From contig NZ_SROX01000004.1 of NCBI RefSeq assembly GCF_013141915.1, forward strand, positions 248,001 through 312,000: a DNA stretch of 64,000 nucleotides, written 5' to 3'. This document shows positions 27,582 to 37,744 of this stretch, piece after piece; the first letter of the stretch is position 1, and each line of letters starts with the position of its first letter. Both the position numbers and the translations under genes were made by a program. Under the pieces are notes generated by a model, which was not told the origin of the DNA, searched no databases, and worked only from the letters and a program-made list of their open reading frames with translations. The stretch is from Cupriavidus necator (GTDB lineage Bacteria; Pseudomonadota; Gammaproteobacteria; Burkholderiales; Burkholderiaceae).

Positions 27582-28385
27582 TCAGTCGGCCAGCCAGACC
27601 AGGCTGGCCATGCGCCCGGTCACACCGTCGCGTCGATAGGAGTAGAAGCGGTCGGCATCGGCAACAGTGCAGGCATCGCCGCCGTGAACGTCGACACAGC
27701 CCGCGCGGGCCAGCCGCGTGCGCGCCAACGCATAAAGGTCGGCAAGGTACTTGCCTTGCGCCCCGCCGCGGAACGCTGCGGCAACTGCGGCCTGTTCGTC
27801 CGGTCGTGCCTGCGCGAGAAAGGCCTCGCGCACTTCGGCGCCCACCTCGAAAACCTCGGGGCCGATCGCCGGTCCGAGCCACGCCAGCCAGTGCATGGCA
27901 GCGCCGCCGGCGGCTGCCTGCATGCGCGCCAGCGTGGCCTCGATCACGCCGTTGCAGAGGCCGCGCCAGCCGGCATGCGCGGCGCCCACGACCGTGCCCT
28001 GCGCATCGCACAGCAGCACCGGCAGGCAATCGGCCGTCATCACGGCGCAGACGCGGCCCGGCGCCAGCGCCAGGCTCGCATCGGCCTGCGGCACGGCGTC
28101 GGTCGCTGCCGCCACATGGTCGACCGTGGCGACGGCGCAGCCATGCACTTGTTCCAGCCATTGCGGCATCGACGGAAGGCACGCGGCCAGCCGCGCGCGG
28201 TTGCGCGCCACATCGGCCGGATCGTCGCCAACGTGGGTGCCGAGGTTCAGGCCGCCCGGCATGCCGCCGGCAAGCCCGTACGGTCCCCGGCTGACACCGC
28301 CCTGGCGCGTGGTCGACAGCGCGCGCACGCGCGCCGGGGCCGGCCAATCGGGGACCAGCCAGGCAGGATCAGGCGTCGCGCTCAT
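27582..28385 (-). CDS. pgeF: PgeF/YfiH-family purine nucleoside phosphorylase / polyphenol oxidase
   Basis: A protein of about 267 residues of the YfiH/YlmD (DUF152, Cu-oxidase_4) family. Members were first called laccases and later shown to act as purine nucleoside phosphorylases or in peptidoglycan quality control. The metal-site motifs are [27 protein letters not shown] and [10 protein letters not shown] start at the ATG at 28385, which overlaps the end of rluD by 17 bp; the frame extends further upstream without support. rluD followed by pgeF is a widely conserved pair. Confidence 0.88.
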   Translation of the reverse strand: MSATPDPAWLVPDWPAPARVRALSTTRQGGVSRGPYGLAGGMPGGLNLGTHVGDDPADVARNRARLAACLPSMPQWLEQVHGCAVATVDHVAAATDAVPQADASLALAPGRVCAVMTADCLPVLLCDAQGTVVGAAHAGWRGLCNGVIEATLARMQAAAGGAAMHWLAWLGPAIGPEVFEVGAEVREAFLAQARPDEQAAVAAAFRGGAQGKYLADLYALARTRLARAGCVDVHGGDACTVADADRFYSYRRDGVTGRMASLVWLAD

Positions 28386-29625
28386 CGGCATCACCGTCGT
28401 CGTCATCGTCGCCATCGCCAGCGTATTCCCAGTGCGCTTCGCCGCCTTCCCACACTTCGTCCCAGGCCTCGTCCTCGTCATCGGCCTGCGCACTGTCAAA
28501 GTCCAGCGCATCGATCAGCGCCTGCAGGTCTGCGGGCGGCTGCGCGGTCCATGACATGTGCTTGCCGGTGGCGGGATGCACCAGGCCGAGCTGGTAGGCA
28601 TGCAGCGCCTGGCGCGCATAGGGCACCGGCAGCGGCACGCGGATCGCGGGACGCTGGCCGCGCTGGGTGGCGCGGAAATAGACCGGGTCGCCCACCAGCG
28701 GATGGCCGATGGATTCGAAATGCACGCGGATCTGGTGGGTGCGGCCGGTCTCGAGCTTGCACATCACCATCGACACGAAGCCACGCCCGAGCGGCACCGT
28801 GGCCAGCGTGCGGAAATGCGTGCGCGACGGCTTGCCGCTGGCGGTATGCACGATCGCCATGCGCGTGCGCTCGCGCGGGTCGCGGCCGATGGGCGCATCG
28901 ATGGTGCCTTCGTCATAGGTGCGGCCCCACACCAGCGCGATATAGGTGCGCTTGACCGTGCGCGCCTGCAGCTGCCGCACCAGGTCGGTCTGCGCGGTCA
29001 GCGTGCGCGCCACCACCATCAGCCCCGAGGTTTCCTTGTCGAGCCGGTGCACGATGCCCGCGCGCGGCAGCGACACGGCACCGGGGTAGCGGTGCAGCAG
29101 GCCGTTCAGCACGGTGCCGCTCCAGTTGCCGGCCGCGGGGTGAACCACCAGCCCGGCGGGCTTGTCGATCACCAGCAGCGTGTCGTCTTCATAGACCACG
29201 TCGAGCGGCACGTCCTCGGGCGCGAACGCCGACGATTCCGGCGCGGCCTGCGGCTGGATCTCGATCCGGTTGCCCATCTGCACGGCGTCGCGCGGACGGC
29301 GCACCTGACCGTCGACGCGCACCGCGCCGCTTTCGATCCACTGCTGCAGGCGGCTGCGCGAAAACTCGCTGAAGTGACGCGCCAGCAATTTATCGAGACG
29401 TTCGCCGTGCGAGGCGCTGTCGACCTCCAGCGACAGGGTCACAGCCGGCTCGGCACTGGCGGACAGCGTCGCGCCGGCGTCGTCGAATTCCTCTGGGCTA
29501 GCCTCGAAATCGGCCACCGCCGCGGCGGCGCGCACCCGTTCGGGTGGCAGTCCTCCCACGCCTTCTCCGGCTTCCGGGTTGGTCTGGGGGCTTGGGCTAT
29601 AATGCTTGACGCTATTTTTCTTCAT
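28369..29625 (-). CDS. rluD: 23S rRNA pseudouridine synthase RluD
   Basis: Makes pseudouridines 1911/1915/1917 in helix 69 of 23S rRNA. An N-terminal S4 domain ([20 protein letters not shown]) is followed by the RluA-type catalytic domain, with the active Asp in [15 protein letters not shown]. There is an unusual extended N-terminus of about 70 residues and a highly acidic C-terminal tail (Asp/Glu-rich, near [12 protein letters not shown]), both probably disordered. The ATG at 29625 is tentative, since it places the bamD -10 box inside the coding region. Confidence 0.9.
   Translation of the reverse strand: MKKNSVKHYSPSPQTNPEAGEGVGGLPPERVRAAAAVADFEASPEEFDDAGATLSASAEPAVTLSLEVDSASHGERLDKLLARHFSEFSRSRLQQWIESGAVRVDGQVRRPRDAVQMGNRIEIQPQAAPESSAFAPEDVPLDVVYEDDTLLVIDKPAGLVVHPAAGNWSGTVLNGLLHRYPGAVSLPRAGIVHRLDKETSGLMVVARTLTAQTDLVRQLQARTVKRTYIALVWGRTYDEGTIDAPIGRDPRERTRMAIVHTASGKPSRTHFRTLATVPLGRGFVSMVMCKLETGRTHQIRVHFESIGHPLVGDPVYFRATQRGQRPAIRVPLPVPYARQALHAYQLGLVHPATGKHMSWTAQPPADLQALIDALDFDSAQADDEDEAWDEVWEGGEAHWEYAGDGDDDDDGDADERDA
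29598..29603 (+). promoter_or_regulatory. Candidate -10 element for bamD
   Basis: A perfect TATAAT lies 39 bp before the bamD start and inside the 5' end of the divergent rluD frame. The -35 region is not obvious. Confidence 0.5.
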
Positions 29626-29642
29626 CCGGGATACGATTGCCC

Positions 29643-30473
29643 ATGCAATTGCAGAGCATGAAACGCGCGCGCTGGCGCACGACAATAGGAGCGGTTCTGC
29701 TCGCAGGCGGCTGCGTCATGCTGTCTGCATGCGGCCTGCTCGCGGACCAGCCCGACGAGACCGCTGGCTGGTCGGCCAACAAATTATATTCGGAAGCCAA
29801 GGATGCCCTCGATGGCGGCGACTACACCCGCGCCGTCAAGCTGTATGAAAAGCTCGAAGGCCGCTATCCGTTCGGCCGCTACGCGCAGCAGGCGCAGATC
29901 GACACCGCCTACGCCAACTACAAGGACGGCGAGACCGCGGCGGCACTGGCGGCGGTGGACCGCTTCATCCAGCTGCACCCGAACCATCCCAACATCGATT
30001 ACGCCTACTACCTGAAGGGGCTGATCAACTTCAACGACAACCTCGGCTGGCTGGGCCGCTTCTCGGGGCAGGACCTGAGCGAGCGCGACCCCAAGGCCGC
30101 GCGCGCCGCCTACGATGCCTTCCATACGCTGATCACGCGCTACCCGGACAGCAAGTACACGCCGGACGCCACGCTGCGCATGCAGTACATCGTCAACTCG
30201 CTGGCCCAGCATGAAGTGCATGCCGCGCGCTATTACTTCCGGCGCGGCGCCTACCTGGCGGCCGTCAACCGTGCCCAGCAGTCGCTGAAGGACTACGACG
30301 GGGCACCGGCCAACGAAGAGGCGCTGTACATCATGATCCGCTCCTATGACGCGATGGGCATGAAGGACCTGCGCGACGACACCGCCCGCGTGATGGAGAA
30401 GAATTTCCCCGAAAGCGACTTCATCAAGTACGGGGCACGCCGCAAGGACAAGTCCTGGTGGGAAGTGTTCTGA
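29643..30473 (+). CDS. bamD: Outer membrane assembly lipoprotein BamD
   Basis: Essential component of the BAM complex, a lipoprotein on the periplasmic face of the outer membrane that helps insert beta-barrel proteins. The signal peptide ends in the lipobox LSAC, with Cys30 as the lipidation site. The rest consists of TPR repeats, starting with [24 protein letters not shown]. Length is 276 residues. ATG at 29643 and ATG at 29658 are both possible starts. The gene is single, diverges from rluD and ends at a strong bidirectional terminator. Confidence 0.93.
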   Translation: MQLQSMKRARWRTTIGAVLLAGGCVMLSACGLLADQPDETAGWSANKLYSEAKDALDGGDYTRAVKLYEKLEGRYPFGRYAQQAQIDTAYANYKDGETAAALAAVDRFIQLHPNHPNIDYAYYLKGLINFNDNLGWLGRFSGQDLSERDPKAARAAYDAFHTLITRYPDSKYTPDATLRMQYIVNSLAQHEVHAARYYFRRGAYLAAVNRAQQSLKDYDGAPANEEALYIMIRSYDAMGMKDLRDDTARVMEKNFPESDFIKYGARRKDKSWWEVF

Positions 30474-30487
30474 CGCCGCAACGCCAG

Positions 30488-30540
30488 CGGCCATAAAAAA
30501 ACGGGACGTGTCGGATGACCGTCCCGTTTTTTTATGGCCG
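30488..30540. terminator. Bidirectional terminator between bamD and dinG
   Basis: Two perfectly complementary 20-base arms (30488-30507 and 30521-30540) enclose a 13-base loop. The inner stem is ACGGGAC/GTCCCGT with an A7 run on one side and a T7 run on the other, so it works as a Rho-independent terminator for both convergent genes. Confidence 0.9.
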
Positions 30541-30553
30541 CGGTGGGTCGTGA

Positions 30554-32725
30554 TCAGTCGGCGCCCGGATCCTCGGCACCGGTTTCGGCCGGCGCCTCAA
30601 CGGAAGCCTTGGCCGGTCCACGCAGTGACTCGAGGAAGCGCACCACCGTAGCCGCCTCGCGCGTGCGCGTGAACGGCGGCAGGCTCTGCCAGATCTGGCG
30701 CCCGTAAGGCTTCTCGACCAGGCGCATATCGAAGATCGCCAGCACGCCGCGGTCCGATTCCGAGCGGATCAGCCGCCCCGCGCCCTGCTTGAGCGTGATC
30801 ACCGCATGCGGCAGTTGGTGGACCGCAAACGGGCTCAGGCCCTTCTTCTGCAGCACTTCCATGCGCGCGGCCAGCACCGGGTCGTCGGGTGGCGCGAACG
30901 GCAGCTTGTCGATGATCACCAGCGACAGCGCCTCGCCGCGCACGTCCACGCCTTCCCAGAAGCTCTGGCTGCCGACCAGCACCGCATTGCCCAGTTCGCG
31001 GAAGCGGTCCAGCAGTTCAGTGCGACTGGCCTGGCCCTGGACCAGCAGCGGCAAGTCCAGGCCGCGCTCGGCAAAGGCGTCGTAGAGCAAGTCCGAGGCA
31101 CGCTGCACCGCGCGCAGCGTGGTGCACAGCAGGAAGGTGCGCCCGCCGGCCGCCTCGATCAGCGGCAGCGCCGCCTGCACCACGGCATCGGTGAACTGCG
31201 GCGACTGCGGCGCCGGCATGTCGCGCGGCACGTACAGCAGGCCCTGGTTGGCGTAGTCGAACGGGCTGGGCAGCGTCAGCGAGCGGTCCTTGTCCAGCCC
31301 CAGCTGCGCGGCGTAGTGGGTGAAATTGCCCTTCACCGACAGCGTCGCCGAGGTGAAGACCCATGCGCGCGGCTGGCCATCGCGCTGGCGTGTGAAGATC
31401 GGCGCGATCGACAACGGTGTGCGGTGCAACTGCACCGTGTGCGAGAACACCTCGACCCAGCGCACGGTTTCGGGGCCGGCGGCCACGGCCGGCGCGGCCC
31501 TGTCCTCGCCCTCGCCCTCGCCTTGCGGCTGCGGCGCCGGCGCGGCATCGGCACGCCATGCCGCCAGCTTGTTGGCCAGCTCGAGCGCGCGGCGATGGCA
31601 TTGCTGCAGCGATTCGGCACGCTCGGCCTGGCTTTCGAGCATCTCGACGAAGTCTGACAGCGCTGTGTCCAGCGCATCGAGGGTCTCCTTGAACGGTTCG
31701 GCGATGCGGCGATCGGCTTCGATCTGGCCCAGCGCCAGGCGCGCGTTGTCCTTGCTGAAGGCCAGGCGCAGGTCGCGCGTGGCACGCTCCAGCGGCGCCG
31801 CCAGCGCCACCCAGTCCACCGCGTCACGCGCATGCGACAGGCCTTCGGCCACGGTATCGCGCGCGATCTCCAGCAACTGGCTGGTCGACAGCGTCTCGCC
31901 GAAGAACAGCGTGGCGGTCTCGGGCAACTGGTGCGCTTCGTCGAAGATCACGGTGTTGGCCGTGGGCAGCAGTTCAGCCATGCCGGTGTCGCGCAGCACC
32001 ACGTCGGCAAAGAACAGGTGGTGGTTGACCACCACCACGTCGGCTTGCTGCGCTTCCTTGCGCGCGCGCATCACGAAACAGTCCTTGTAATACGGGCATT
32101 CCGAGCCGAGGCAGTTGTCGCGCGTCGAGGTCACCATCTGCCACACTGGCGCATTCTCGGGCACCGACGCCAGCTCGGCCTTGTCGCCGGTCGCAGTTTC
32201 CTTGATGAAGCGCCCGATCTCGCGCAGCCACGCCGCGTCCTGGCGCGAGGCCAGCCGGCCGCCGGCCTGCGCGCGTTCCAGGTGGTAGTGGCAGACATAG
32301 TTGGCGCGGCCCTTGAGCAGCGCCACCGAGACCGGCACGTTGAGCGCGTGGCGCACGGTCGGGATATCGCGCAGGAACAACTGGTCCTGCAGGTTCTTGG
32401 TGCCGGTGGACAGGATCACCTTGCCGCCCCACAGCATGGCGGGCACCAGGTAGGCGTAGGTCTTGCCGGTGCCAGTGCCGGCCTCGACGATGACGGAATC
32501 GTTCTGCGCGATCGCGTCGGCGACGGCCTCGGCCATCTTGTGCTGCGACGCGCGCGGCCGGTAGCCGGGAATGGCCTGGGCCAGCGTGCCGGTATCGGCA
32601 AAGATGGTGGCGAGCTCAGCGCCGCGGCTGGCGCCGGCGTCGGCCGGCGCGGCATGCGTGGGCGCCGCGGCGGCGTCCGCGCCGCTGTCATCGCGCAAGT
32701 CGTTGGAATCGATCAGATCGGACAA
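30554..32725 (-). CDS. DinG/YoaA-type ATP-dependent DNA helicase
   Basis: An XPD-like superfamily 2 helicase of 723 residues. Walker A (EAGTGTGKT) is at 81-89 and the DEAH box at 262-265. Four cysteines, Cys145, Cys205, Cys210 and Cys216, are spaced as in the [4Fe-4S] cluster of DinG/XPD enzymes. The C-terminal helicase half ends with QGAGRLIRSESDRG. It probably unwinds forked or R-loop structures in DNA repair. The DinG versus YoaA distinction cannot be made by eye. Convergent with bamD. Confidence 0.87.
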   Translation of the reverse strand: MSDLIDSNDLRDDSGADAAAAPTHAAPADAGASRGAELATIFADTGTLAQAIPGYRPRASQHKMAEAVADAIAQNDSVIVEAGTGTGKTYAYLVPAMLWGGKVILSTGTKNLQDQLFLRDIPTVRHALNVPVSVALLKGRANYVCHYHLERAQAGGRLASRQDAAWLREIGRFIKETATGDKAELASVPENAPVWQMVTSTRDNCLGSECPYYKDCFVMRARKEAQQADVVVVNHHLFFADVVLRDTGMAELLPTANTVIFDEAHQLPETATLFFGETLSTSQLLEIARDTVAEGLSHARDAVDWVALAAPLERATRDLRLAFSKDNARLALGQIEADRRIAEPFKETLDALDTALSDFVEMLESQAERAESLQQCHRRALELANKLAAWRADAAPAPQPQGEGEGEDRAAPAVAAGPETVRWVEVFSHTVQLHRTPLSIAPIFTRQRDGQPRAWVFTSATLSVKGNFTHYAAQLGLDKDRSLTLPSPFDYANQGLLYVPRDMPAPQSPQFTDAVVQAALPLIEAAGGRTFLLCTTLRAVQRASDLLYDAFAERGLDLPLLVQGQASRTELLDRFRELGNAVLVGSQSFWEGVDVRGEALSLVIIDKLPFAPPDDPVLAARMEVLQKKGLSPFAVHQLPHAVITLKQGAGRLIRSESDRGVLAIFDMRLVEKPYGRQIWQSLPPFTRTREAATVVRFLESLRGPAKASVEAPAETGAEDPGAD

Positions 32726-32795
32726 GGCTGCAGGAAAGTTGTATGGGCCGCCGGGCGCTGCCGGCGGCGATCGGCGGGCCCGGGCGCGCTGGCGC

Positions 32796-32999
32796 TCAGG
32801 CTGGCACGTCGGGTTCGAGCTGCAGCTGCAGCAGCGTGATGGCGTCCTTCAGCTTGAGCCGGCGCTTTTTCAGCCGACGCAGCTGCAATTCGTCATGGAC
32901 CGCATCGCCGGCGAGCCGGTCAATCAGGAAGTCGAGATCGCGGTGCTCGATCTGCAACTCCATGATGCGGCGTTCCAGGGTATTCAGGTTGCTGTCCAT
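32796..32999 (-). CDS. YdcH family (DUF465) protein
   Basis: A 67-residue, all-helical, charged protein. The LERRIMELQIEHRDLDFLIDRL segment and the KKRRLKLKDAI segment are the two antiparallel helices of the YdcH/SlyX-like DUF465 family. Cellular role is unknown. It lies 70 bp upstream of the dinG-type gene on the same strand. Confidence 0.8.
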   Translation of the reverse strand: MDSNLNTLERRIMELQIEHRDLDFLIDRLAGDAVHDELQLRRLKKRRLKLKDAITLLQLQLEPDVPA

Positions 33000-33031
33000 C
33001 TATGCCTCCGCTGCCATCACCGTGCCGGGGC

Positions 33032-33820
33032 TCAGAAGCCGAACGGACGCGGCGCCGACGCCGGGCCCTGTTGCTGCTCCCTGGCCTTGGCGCGCCGCTC
33101 TTCCAGCGCCTTCTGGCGCTGTTCGAGGTCGCGCTGCTTGGCGTCGTATGCCTTCACGTTCTCCTGGCGCTGGCGGGCCTGCTCCGCGCCCTTCTGCTGC
33201 GCCTCCTGCATGCGGGCATCGAAGTCGGACTGCTTTTTTTCATAGGCCTGGGCGTTGGCGGCGCGCTGCGGCGCCTCGGCCTGGCGTTGCGCATCGCGCA
33301 ACTGCTGTTCCTGCTGCTTTTTCTCGAACGCCTCGCGGCTGGACTGCTCGCTGGCCGCGCGCTGCGGCTGGCTGGCCTCGAACTCGGCGCGGCGCAAGGC
33401 CTGTTCGCGGTCGCGCTCGGCGGCGCGGTGGGCGCGCTCGGCCTCGCCCACTTCCAGTTCGCGCTTGCGCAGCACCTGCAGCTCTTCGCGCTGGATTTCC
33501 TTGGCGTTGTTGATGCAGTGGGTGACGAAGAACTTGCTGTAGCACTCGCGCTCGGCGGCAGCAAAGCGGTAATTGGTCCACGCCCGCGAATCGCCGATGG
33601 CCTTGCGCTCGGCGGCAAAGTCGCGCCCCGCGGCAGGTGCGGCGCTGGTGGCGGGCGCCGGGGCCTGGGCCTGCGCCGGATGCAGCGGCATCAGCACGGC
33701 ACAGGCGGCCACGGCGGCCACAGCGCTGTAGCGGATCAGGAAGGATGCGGGCACGTTGGCGAAGGTTGGCATGGCCAGGAGGGGGGCCTTGGCGGCGGCC
33801 GGGCGGGACTTGGCGATCAT
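33032..33820 (-). CDS. Exported coiled-coil protein of unknown function
   Basis: A 262-residue protein with a signal peptide (hydrophobic VAAVAACAVLMPL, cleavage after AQA near residue 52). A short folded-looking region with two cysteines (ERECYSKFFVTHCINNAK) follows. After it comes a long, nearly continuous Gln/Glu/Arg/Ala-rich coiled coil (about 115-250) and a Pro-rich end. The Cys pair may form a periplasmic disulfide. I recognise no named family. The start is uncertain: ATG at 33820, or ATG at 33772, which would give a shorter signal sequence. Confidence 0.65.
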   Translation of the reverse strand: MIAKSRPAAAKAPLLAMPTFANVPASFLIRYSAVAAVAACAVLMPLHPAQAQAPAPATSAAPAAGRDFAAERKAIGDSRAWTNYRFAAAERECYSKFFVTHCINNAKEIQREELQVLRKRELEVGEAERAHRAAERDREQALRRAEFEASQPQRAASEQSSREAFEKKQQEQQLRDAQRQAEAPQRAANAQAYEKKQSDFDARMQEAQQKGAEQARQRQENVKAYDAKQRDLEQRQKALEERRAKAREQQQGPASAPRPFGF

Positions 33821-33986
33821 CCCCGGATTCTAGCATCCGGGCCGCCCCCCGGCCTGCCCGGCAGCCCTGCGCGGGTGCGCGCAACGCCGCCCGTCGCGGG
33901 CGCGCCCGCCGCCCGCGCCGAGCGCTCGCGCGCTTGTGGCAAAATGCCCCGCTTTCGACTGACTGCGTCCCACGCTGCGTTCCAAG

Positions 33987-36332
33987 ATGTCCAACCTGCC
34001 CGCATCCGTCTCGCAAAAGATCGTCGCGCTCATCGCGGCTGAACTGTCCGTGCAGCCCCGCCAGGTGGCCGCGGCCGTGGCGCTGCTCGATGAAGGCGCC
34101 ACCGTCCCCTTCATCGCCCGCTACCGCAAGGAAGTGACCGGCAACCTCGACGATACGCAGCTGCGCAACCTGGAAGAGCGCCTGCTGTACCTGCGCGACA
34201 TGGAAGACCGCCGCGCCGCGATCCTGGCGTCGATCGAGGAACAAGGCAAGCTCACGCCCGAGCTGCAGGCCGCCATCGAGGGCGCGCAAACCAAGCAGGC
34301 GCTGGAAGACCTCTACCTGCCCTACAAGCCCAAGCGCCGCACCCGCGCCCAGATCGCGCGCGAATGCGGGCTGGAACCGCTGGCGCTGGCCCTGCTGGCC
34401 GATCCCACGCTCGACCCGCAGGCCGAGGCGGCGAAGTACGTCAACGGCAACCCCACCGCCGACGGCGGCGTGCCCGACGTCAAGGCCGCCCTGGACGGCG
34501 CGCGCGACATCCTGTCGGAACAGTTCGGCGAAACCGCCGAACTGCTGGGCAAGCTGCGCGAGCACCTGTGGAACCACGGCGTGGTGGCCTCCACGGTGAT
34601 GGAAGGCAAGGAAGGCGCGGAAGAAGAAAAGTTCCGCGACTACTACAACTACAGCGAAACCCTGCGCACGGTGCCGTCGCACCGGGCGCTGGCGCTGTTC
34701 CGCGGCCGCAATGCCGGCGTGCTGATGGTCAAGCTGGGCCTCGGCGAAGAGCAGGACGCCATGGTGCCGCACCCGTGCGAAGGCATGATCGCGCGCCATG
34801 TCGGCATCCAGCAACTGGGTCGCCCTGCCGACAAGTGGCTGGGCGACGTGTGCCGCTGGTGCTGGCGCGTCAAGGTGCAGCCCCACCTGGAGACCGAACT
34901 GCTGACGCAGCTGCGCGAAACCGCCGAGAGCGAGGCCATCAAGGTGTTCGGCCGCAACCTGCATGAGCTGCTGCTGGCGGCGCCGGCCGGTCCCAAATCG
35001 GTAATGGGCGTCGACCCGGGCATCCGCACCGGCTGCAAGATCGCGGTGGTGGACAACACCGGCAAGCTGCTGGAAACCGCCACCATCTATCCGCACGAGC
35101 CGCGCCGCGACTGGAACGGCTCGCTGACCACGCTGGCGCGCCTGGCCAGGCAGCACAACGTGGCGCTGGTATCGATCGGCAACGGCACCGCCAGCCGCGA
35201 GACCGACAAGCTGGTGCAGGACCTGATGAAGCAGATGCCCGAGCTGAAACTGACCAAGATCGTGGTCAGCGAGGCCGGCGCCTCGGTCTACTCGGCGTCG
35301 GAACTGGCGGCCAAGGAATTCCCGGACCTCGATGTGTCGCTGCGCGGCGCGGTGTCGATTGCGCGCCGGCTGCAGGACCCGCTGGCGGAGCTGGTCAAGA
35401 TTGATCCCAAGTCGATCGGCGTGGGCCAGTACCAGCATGACGTCAACCAGCGCGAACTGGCGCGTGCGCTCGACGCGGTGGTCGAGGACTGCGTCAACGC
35501 CGTGGGCGTCGACGTCAACACCGCGTCGGCGCCGCTGCTGGCGCGCGTGTCGGGGCTGAACTCAGTGCTGGCGCGCAATATCGTTGAATTCCGCGATGCC
35601 AATGGCGCCTTCCCCAACCGCGCTGCGCTCAAGCAGGTGCCGCGCCTGGGCGACAAGACCTTCGAGCAGGCCGCGGGTTTCCTGCGCATCAACGACGGCG
35701 ACAATCCGCTGGACCGCTCGTCGGTGCACCCGGAAGCGTATCCGGTGGTGCAGCGCATCCTGGACCACGTGAAGAAGGGCCTGCGCGATGTAATGGGCAA
35801 CCGCGAGGCGCTGCGCGGCCTGTCGCCGGAAAAGTTCACCGACGACTCGTTCGGCCTGCCCACCGTGCGCGACATCCTCTCCGAACTGGAAAAGCCCGGC
35901 CGCGACCCGCGCCCCGAGTTCAAGACCGCGACCTTCCAGGACGGCGTGGAGGACGTGAAGGACCTGCAGCCCGGCATGGTGCTGGAAGGCGTGGTCACCA
36001 ACGTGGCGGCCTTCGGCGCGTTTGTCGATATCGGCGTGCACCAGGATGGCCTGGTCCATATCTCGGCGCTGTCGAACAAGTTCGTCAAGGACGCGCATGA
36101 AGTGGTCAAGGCCGGCCAGATCGTCAAGGTCAAGGTGATGGAGGTCGACGTCAAGCGCAACCGCGTCGGCCTGTCGATGCGGCTGGACGACGAGCCCGGC
36201 CAGGCCGCGGCGCGCGCCGGCGGCGACCGTGGCGGCCAGCGCCCTGGCAACAGCAAGGGCTTCAGCGGCGGCCGGCGCGAGGCCGAGCCTGCGGGCGCCA
36301 TGGCGGCGGCGTTCGCCAAGCTCAAGCGCTGA
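33987..36332 (+). CDS. tex: RNA-binding transcription accessory protein Tex
   Basis: A 781-residue conserved nucleic-acid-binding protein. In order it has the Tex N-terminal domain ([16 protein letters not shown]), the YqgF/RuvC-like domain ([16 protein letters not shown]), helix-hairpin-helix motifs ([18 protein letters not shown]) and a C-terminal S1 RNA-binding domain ([19 protein letters not shown]). A Gly/Arg-rich tail follows. Tex is implicated in transcription of toxin genes in Bordetella and in general RNA metabolism. The gene is single and ends in a perfect GAAA-loop terminator. Confidence 0.93.
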   Translation: MSNLPASVSQKIVALIAAELSVQPRQVAAAVALLDEGATVPFIARYRKEVTGNLDDTQLRNLEERLLYLRDMEDRRAAILASIEEQGKLTPELQAAIEGAQTKQALEDLYLPYKPKRRTRAQIARECGLEPLALALLADPTLDPQAEAAKYVNGNPTADGGVPDVKAALDGARDILSEQFGETAELLGKLREHLWNHGVVASTVMEGKEGAEEEKFRDYYNYSETLRTVPSHRALALFRGRNAGVLMVKLGLGEEQDAMVPHPCEGMIARHVGIQQLGRPADKWLGDVCRWCWRVKVQPHLETELLTQLRETAESEAIKVFGRNLHELLLAAPAGPKSVMGVDPGIRTGCKIAVVDNTGKLLETATIYPHEPRRDWNGSLTTLARLARQHNVALVSIGNGTASRETDKLVQDLMKQMPELKLTKIVVSEAGASVYSASELAAKEFPDLDVSLRGAVSIARRLQDPLAELVKIDPKSIGVGQYQHDVNQRELARALDAVVEDCVNAVGVDVNTASAPLLARVSGLNSVLARNIVEFRDANGAFPNRAALKQVPRLGDKTFEQAAGFLRINDGDNPLDRSSVHPEAYPVVQRILDHVKKGLRDVMGNREALRGLSPEKFTDDSFGLPTVRDILSELEKPGRDPRPEFKTATFQDGVEDVKDLQPGMVLEGVVTNVAAFGAFVDIGVHQDGLVHISALSNKFVKDAHEVVKAGQIVKVKVMEVDVKRNRVGLSMRLDDEPGQAAARAGGDRGGQRPGNSKGFSGGRREAEPAGAMAAAFAKLKR

Positions 36333-36352
36333 GCGGCCAGTCCATGGCATCG

Positions 36353-36389
36353 CGCCCCGCACGGGAAACCGTGCGGGGCGTTTTCTTTT
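36353..36389 (+). terminator. tex Rho-independent terminator
   Basis: A perfect 12 bp stem (CGCCCCGCACGG and its complement) capped by a GAAA tetraloop is followed by TTTTCTTTT. It ends exactly where the convergent histidine kinase gene ends. Confidence 0.92.
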
Positions 36390-37744
36390 CAGCCGCCGTG
36401 GGCCAGCCGCACCGCCAGCCCCGTGCCGGCGCCATCGGTGCGGTTGGCAAACGCCATCTCCAGCCCGTGCAGCCGCGCCACGCGTTGCGCGATGGAAATG
36501 CCCAGGCCGTGGCCCTGCTCGCGCTGCCCCGGGCCGCCGCGGAAAAAGCGGTCGCCCAGGCGCGCCAGCAACTCCGGCGCAACGCCGGGGCCCTGGTCGC
36601 GCACGGTGATGCTGTCGGGCTGGAAATCGACCCGCACCAGCGCGCCCGGCGGGCTGTAGCGGATCGCGTTATCGAGCAGGTTGCGCAACAGCAGCGACAG
36701 CAGCCCGGGGTCGCCGGCCACCGGCAGTGGCGCCTGGCCAGGCGGCGGCCATTCCAGCTCCACGTCGACCTGCTTCTGCTGCGCCAGCGCGAGGCAGTCG
36801 GACAGCGCCTGCTGCGCCACCGGCTCCCAGTTGACCGGCTGGCGCGAGGGCAACCCGGCGGCATCCTCGAGCCGGCTCAGCGTCAGCAGCTGCGACACCA
36901 GCCGGCTGATGCGATCGATGCCGGCAGCGACGTTGGCACGCGCCAGCGCACGCTCGGCTTCGTCGGCGGAGCGTTGCGCAATCTCCCATTGCGCCTTGAG
37001 CGCCGCCAGCGGCGTGCGCATTTCATGCGCGGCATCGGCGGTCAGGCGCCGTTCATGCTCCAGCGAGTCCGAGACCCGCGCCAGCAACTGGTTCATCGCA
37101 TGGACCAGCGGCACCAGCTCGCCGGGGACGGCCTGCAGGCTGAGCGGGCGGCGGTCTTCAGGGCTGCGGCCTTCGATGTCCGCCGACAGCGCCCGCACCG
37201 GCGCCATCGCGCGCCGCATGAACCAGAGCAGCAGCCCGATCAGCAGCGGCAGCCCCACTGTCCACGGCAGCACCTGCGCGGCAATGTAGGACAGGATCAG
37301 CTCATTGCGCTCGCCGAGCTGCTGGCCTACGCACACGCGCCACCCCGTGTCGGGATCGTCGAGGTAGTACAGGCGCCACGGCTCCCGGTTGATCGTGACC
37401 TCGGTGAACCCCTTGACGCCGGGCGCGCGCGGCAGCAGGTCGCCCTCGGGATCGATATGCAGCGGCTTGCCATCGGGCAGCCACGCCGCGATGGCGAGGT
37501 CGCCCAGCCCGGCATCGCCCTGGTCGCCCTCGACCAGCTCCGGCAACCGGGTGCGCGACGGCGCCGCGGCCACGTCCACCAACGGCACCACCGAATGCAT
37601 CTGCAGCGCCATGCGCACCATGTCGGTGTCGTAGAGCTCATTGATCTCGTGCCGGGCGCGCACGTAGGTCATGCCGAGGGTCAGCAGCCATACCACCGGC
37701 GCGGCGACCAGCACCGCCAGCACCAGCCTGCGCTGCAGCGTCAT
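36389..37744 (-). CDS. PmrB/QseC-type sensor histidine kinase
   Basis: A 451-residue membrane kinase. The first membrane segment is at about 7-27, a periplasmic sensor region of about 130 residues follows, and the second membrane segment is at about 157-176. HAMP then leads to the dimerisation helix with phospho-accepting His240 in ADAAHEMRTPLAALK. The ATPase domain shows NLLDNAIRYSP, DQGPGV and GHGLGISI. Its start overlaps the response regulator stop (ATGA), so the two are translationally coupled. The arnT cluster on the other side of the operator suggests a PmrB-like role in sensing cationic peptides or metals. Confidence 0.85.
   Translation of the reverse strand: MTLQRRLVLAVLVAAPVVWLLTLGMTYVRARHEINELYDTDMVRMALQMHSVVPLVDVAAAPSRTRLPELVEGDQGDAGLGDLAIAAWLPDGKPLHIDPEGDLLPRAPGVKGFTEVTINREPWRLYYLDDPDTGWRVCVGQQLGERNELILSYIAAQVLPWTVGLPLLIGLLLWFMRRAMAPVRALSADIEGRSPEDRRPLSLQAVPGELVPLVHAMNQLLARVSDSLEHERRLTADAAHEMRTPLAALKAQWEIAQRSADEAERALARANVAAGIDRISRLVSQLLTLSRLEDAAGLPSRQPVNWEPVAQQALSDCLALAQQKQVDVELEWPPPGQAPLPVAGDPGLLSLLLRNLLDNAIRYSPPGALVRVDFQPDSITVRDQGPGVAPELLARLGDRFFRGGPGQREQGHGLGISIAQRVARLHGLEMAFANRTDGAGTGLAVRLAHGG

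Noticed and set aside
33240..35438. A 732-codon minus-strand open frame opposite tex
   Set aside because: Antisense shadow; composition and lack of domains argue against coding.
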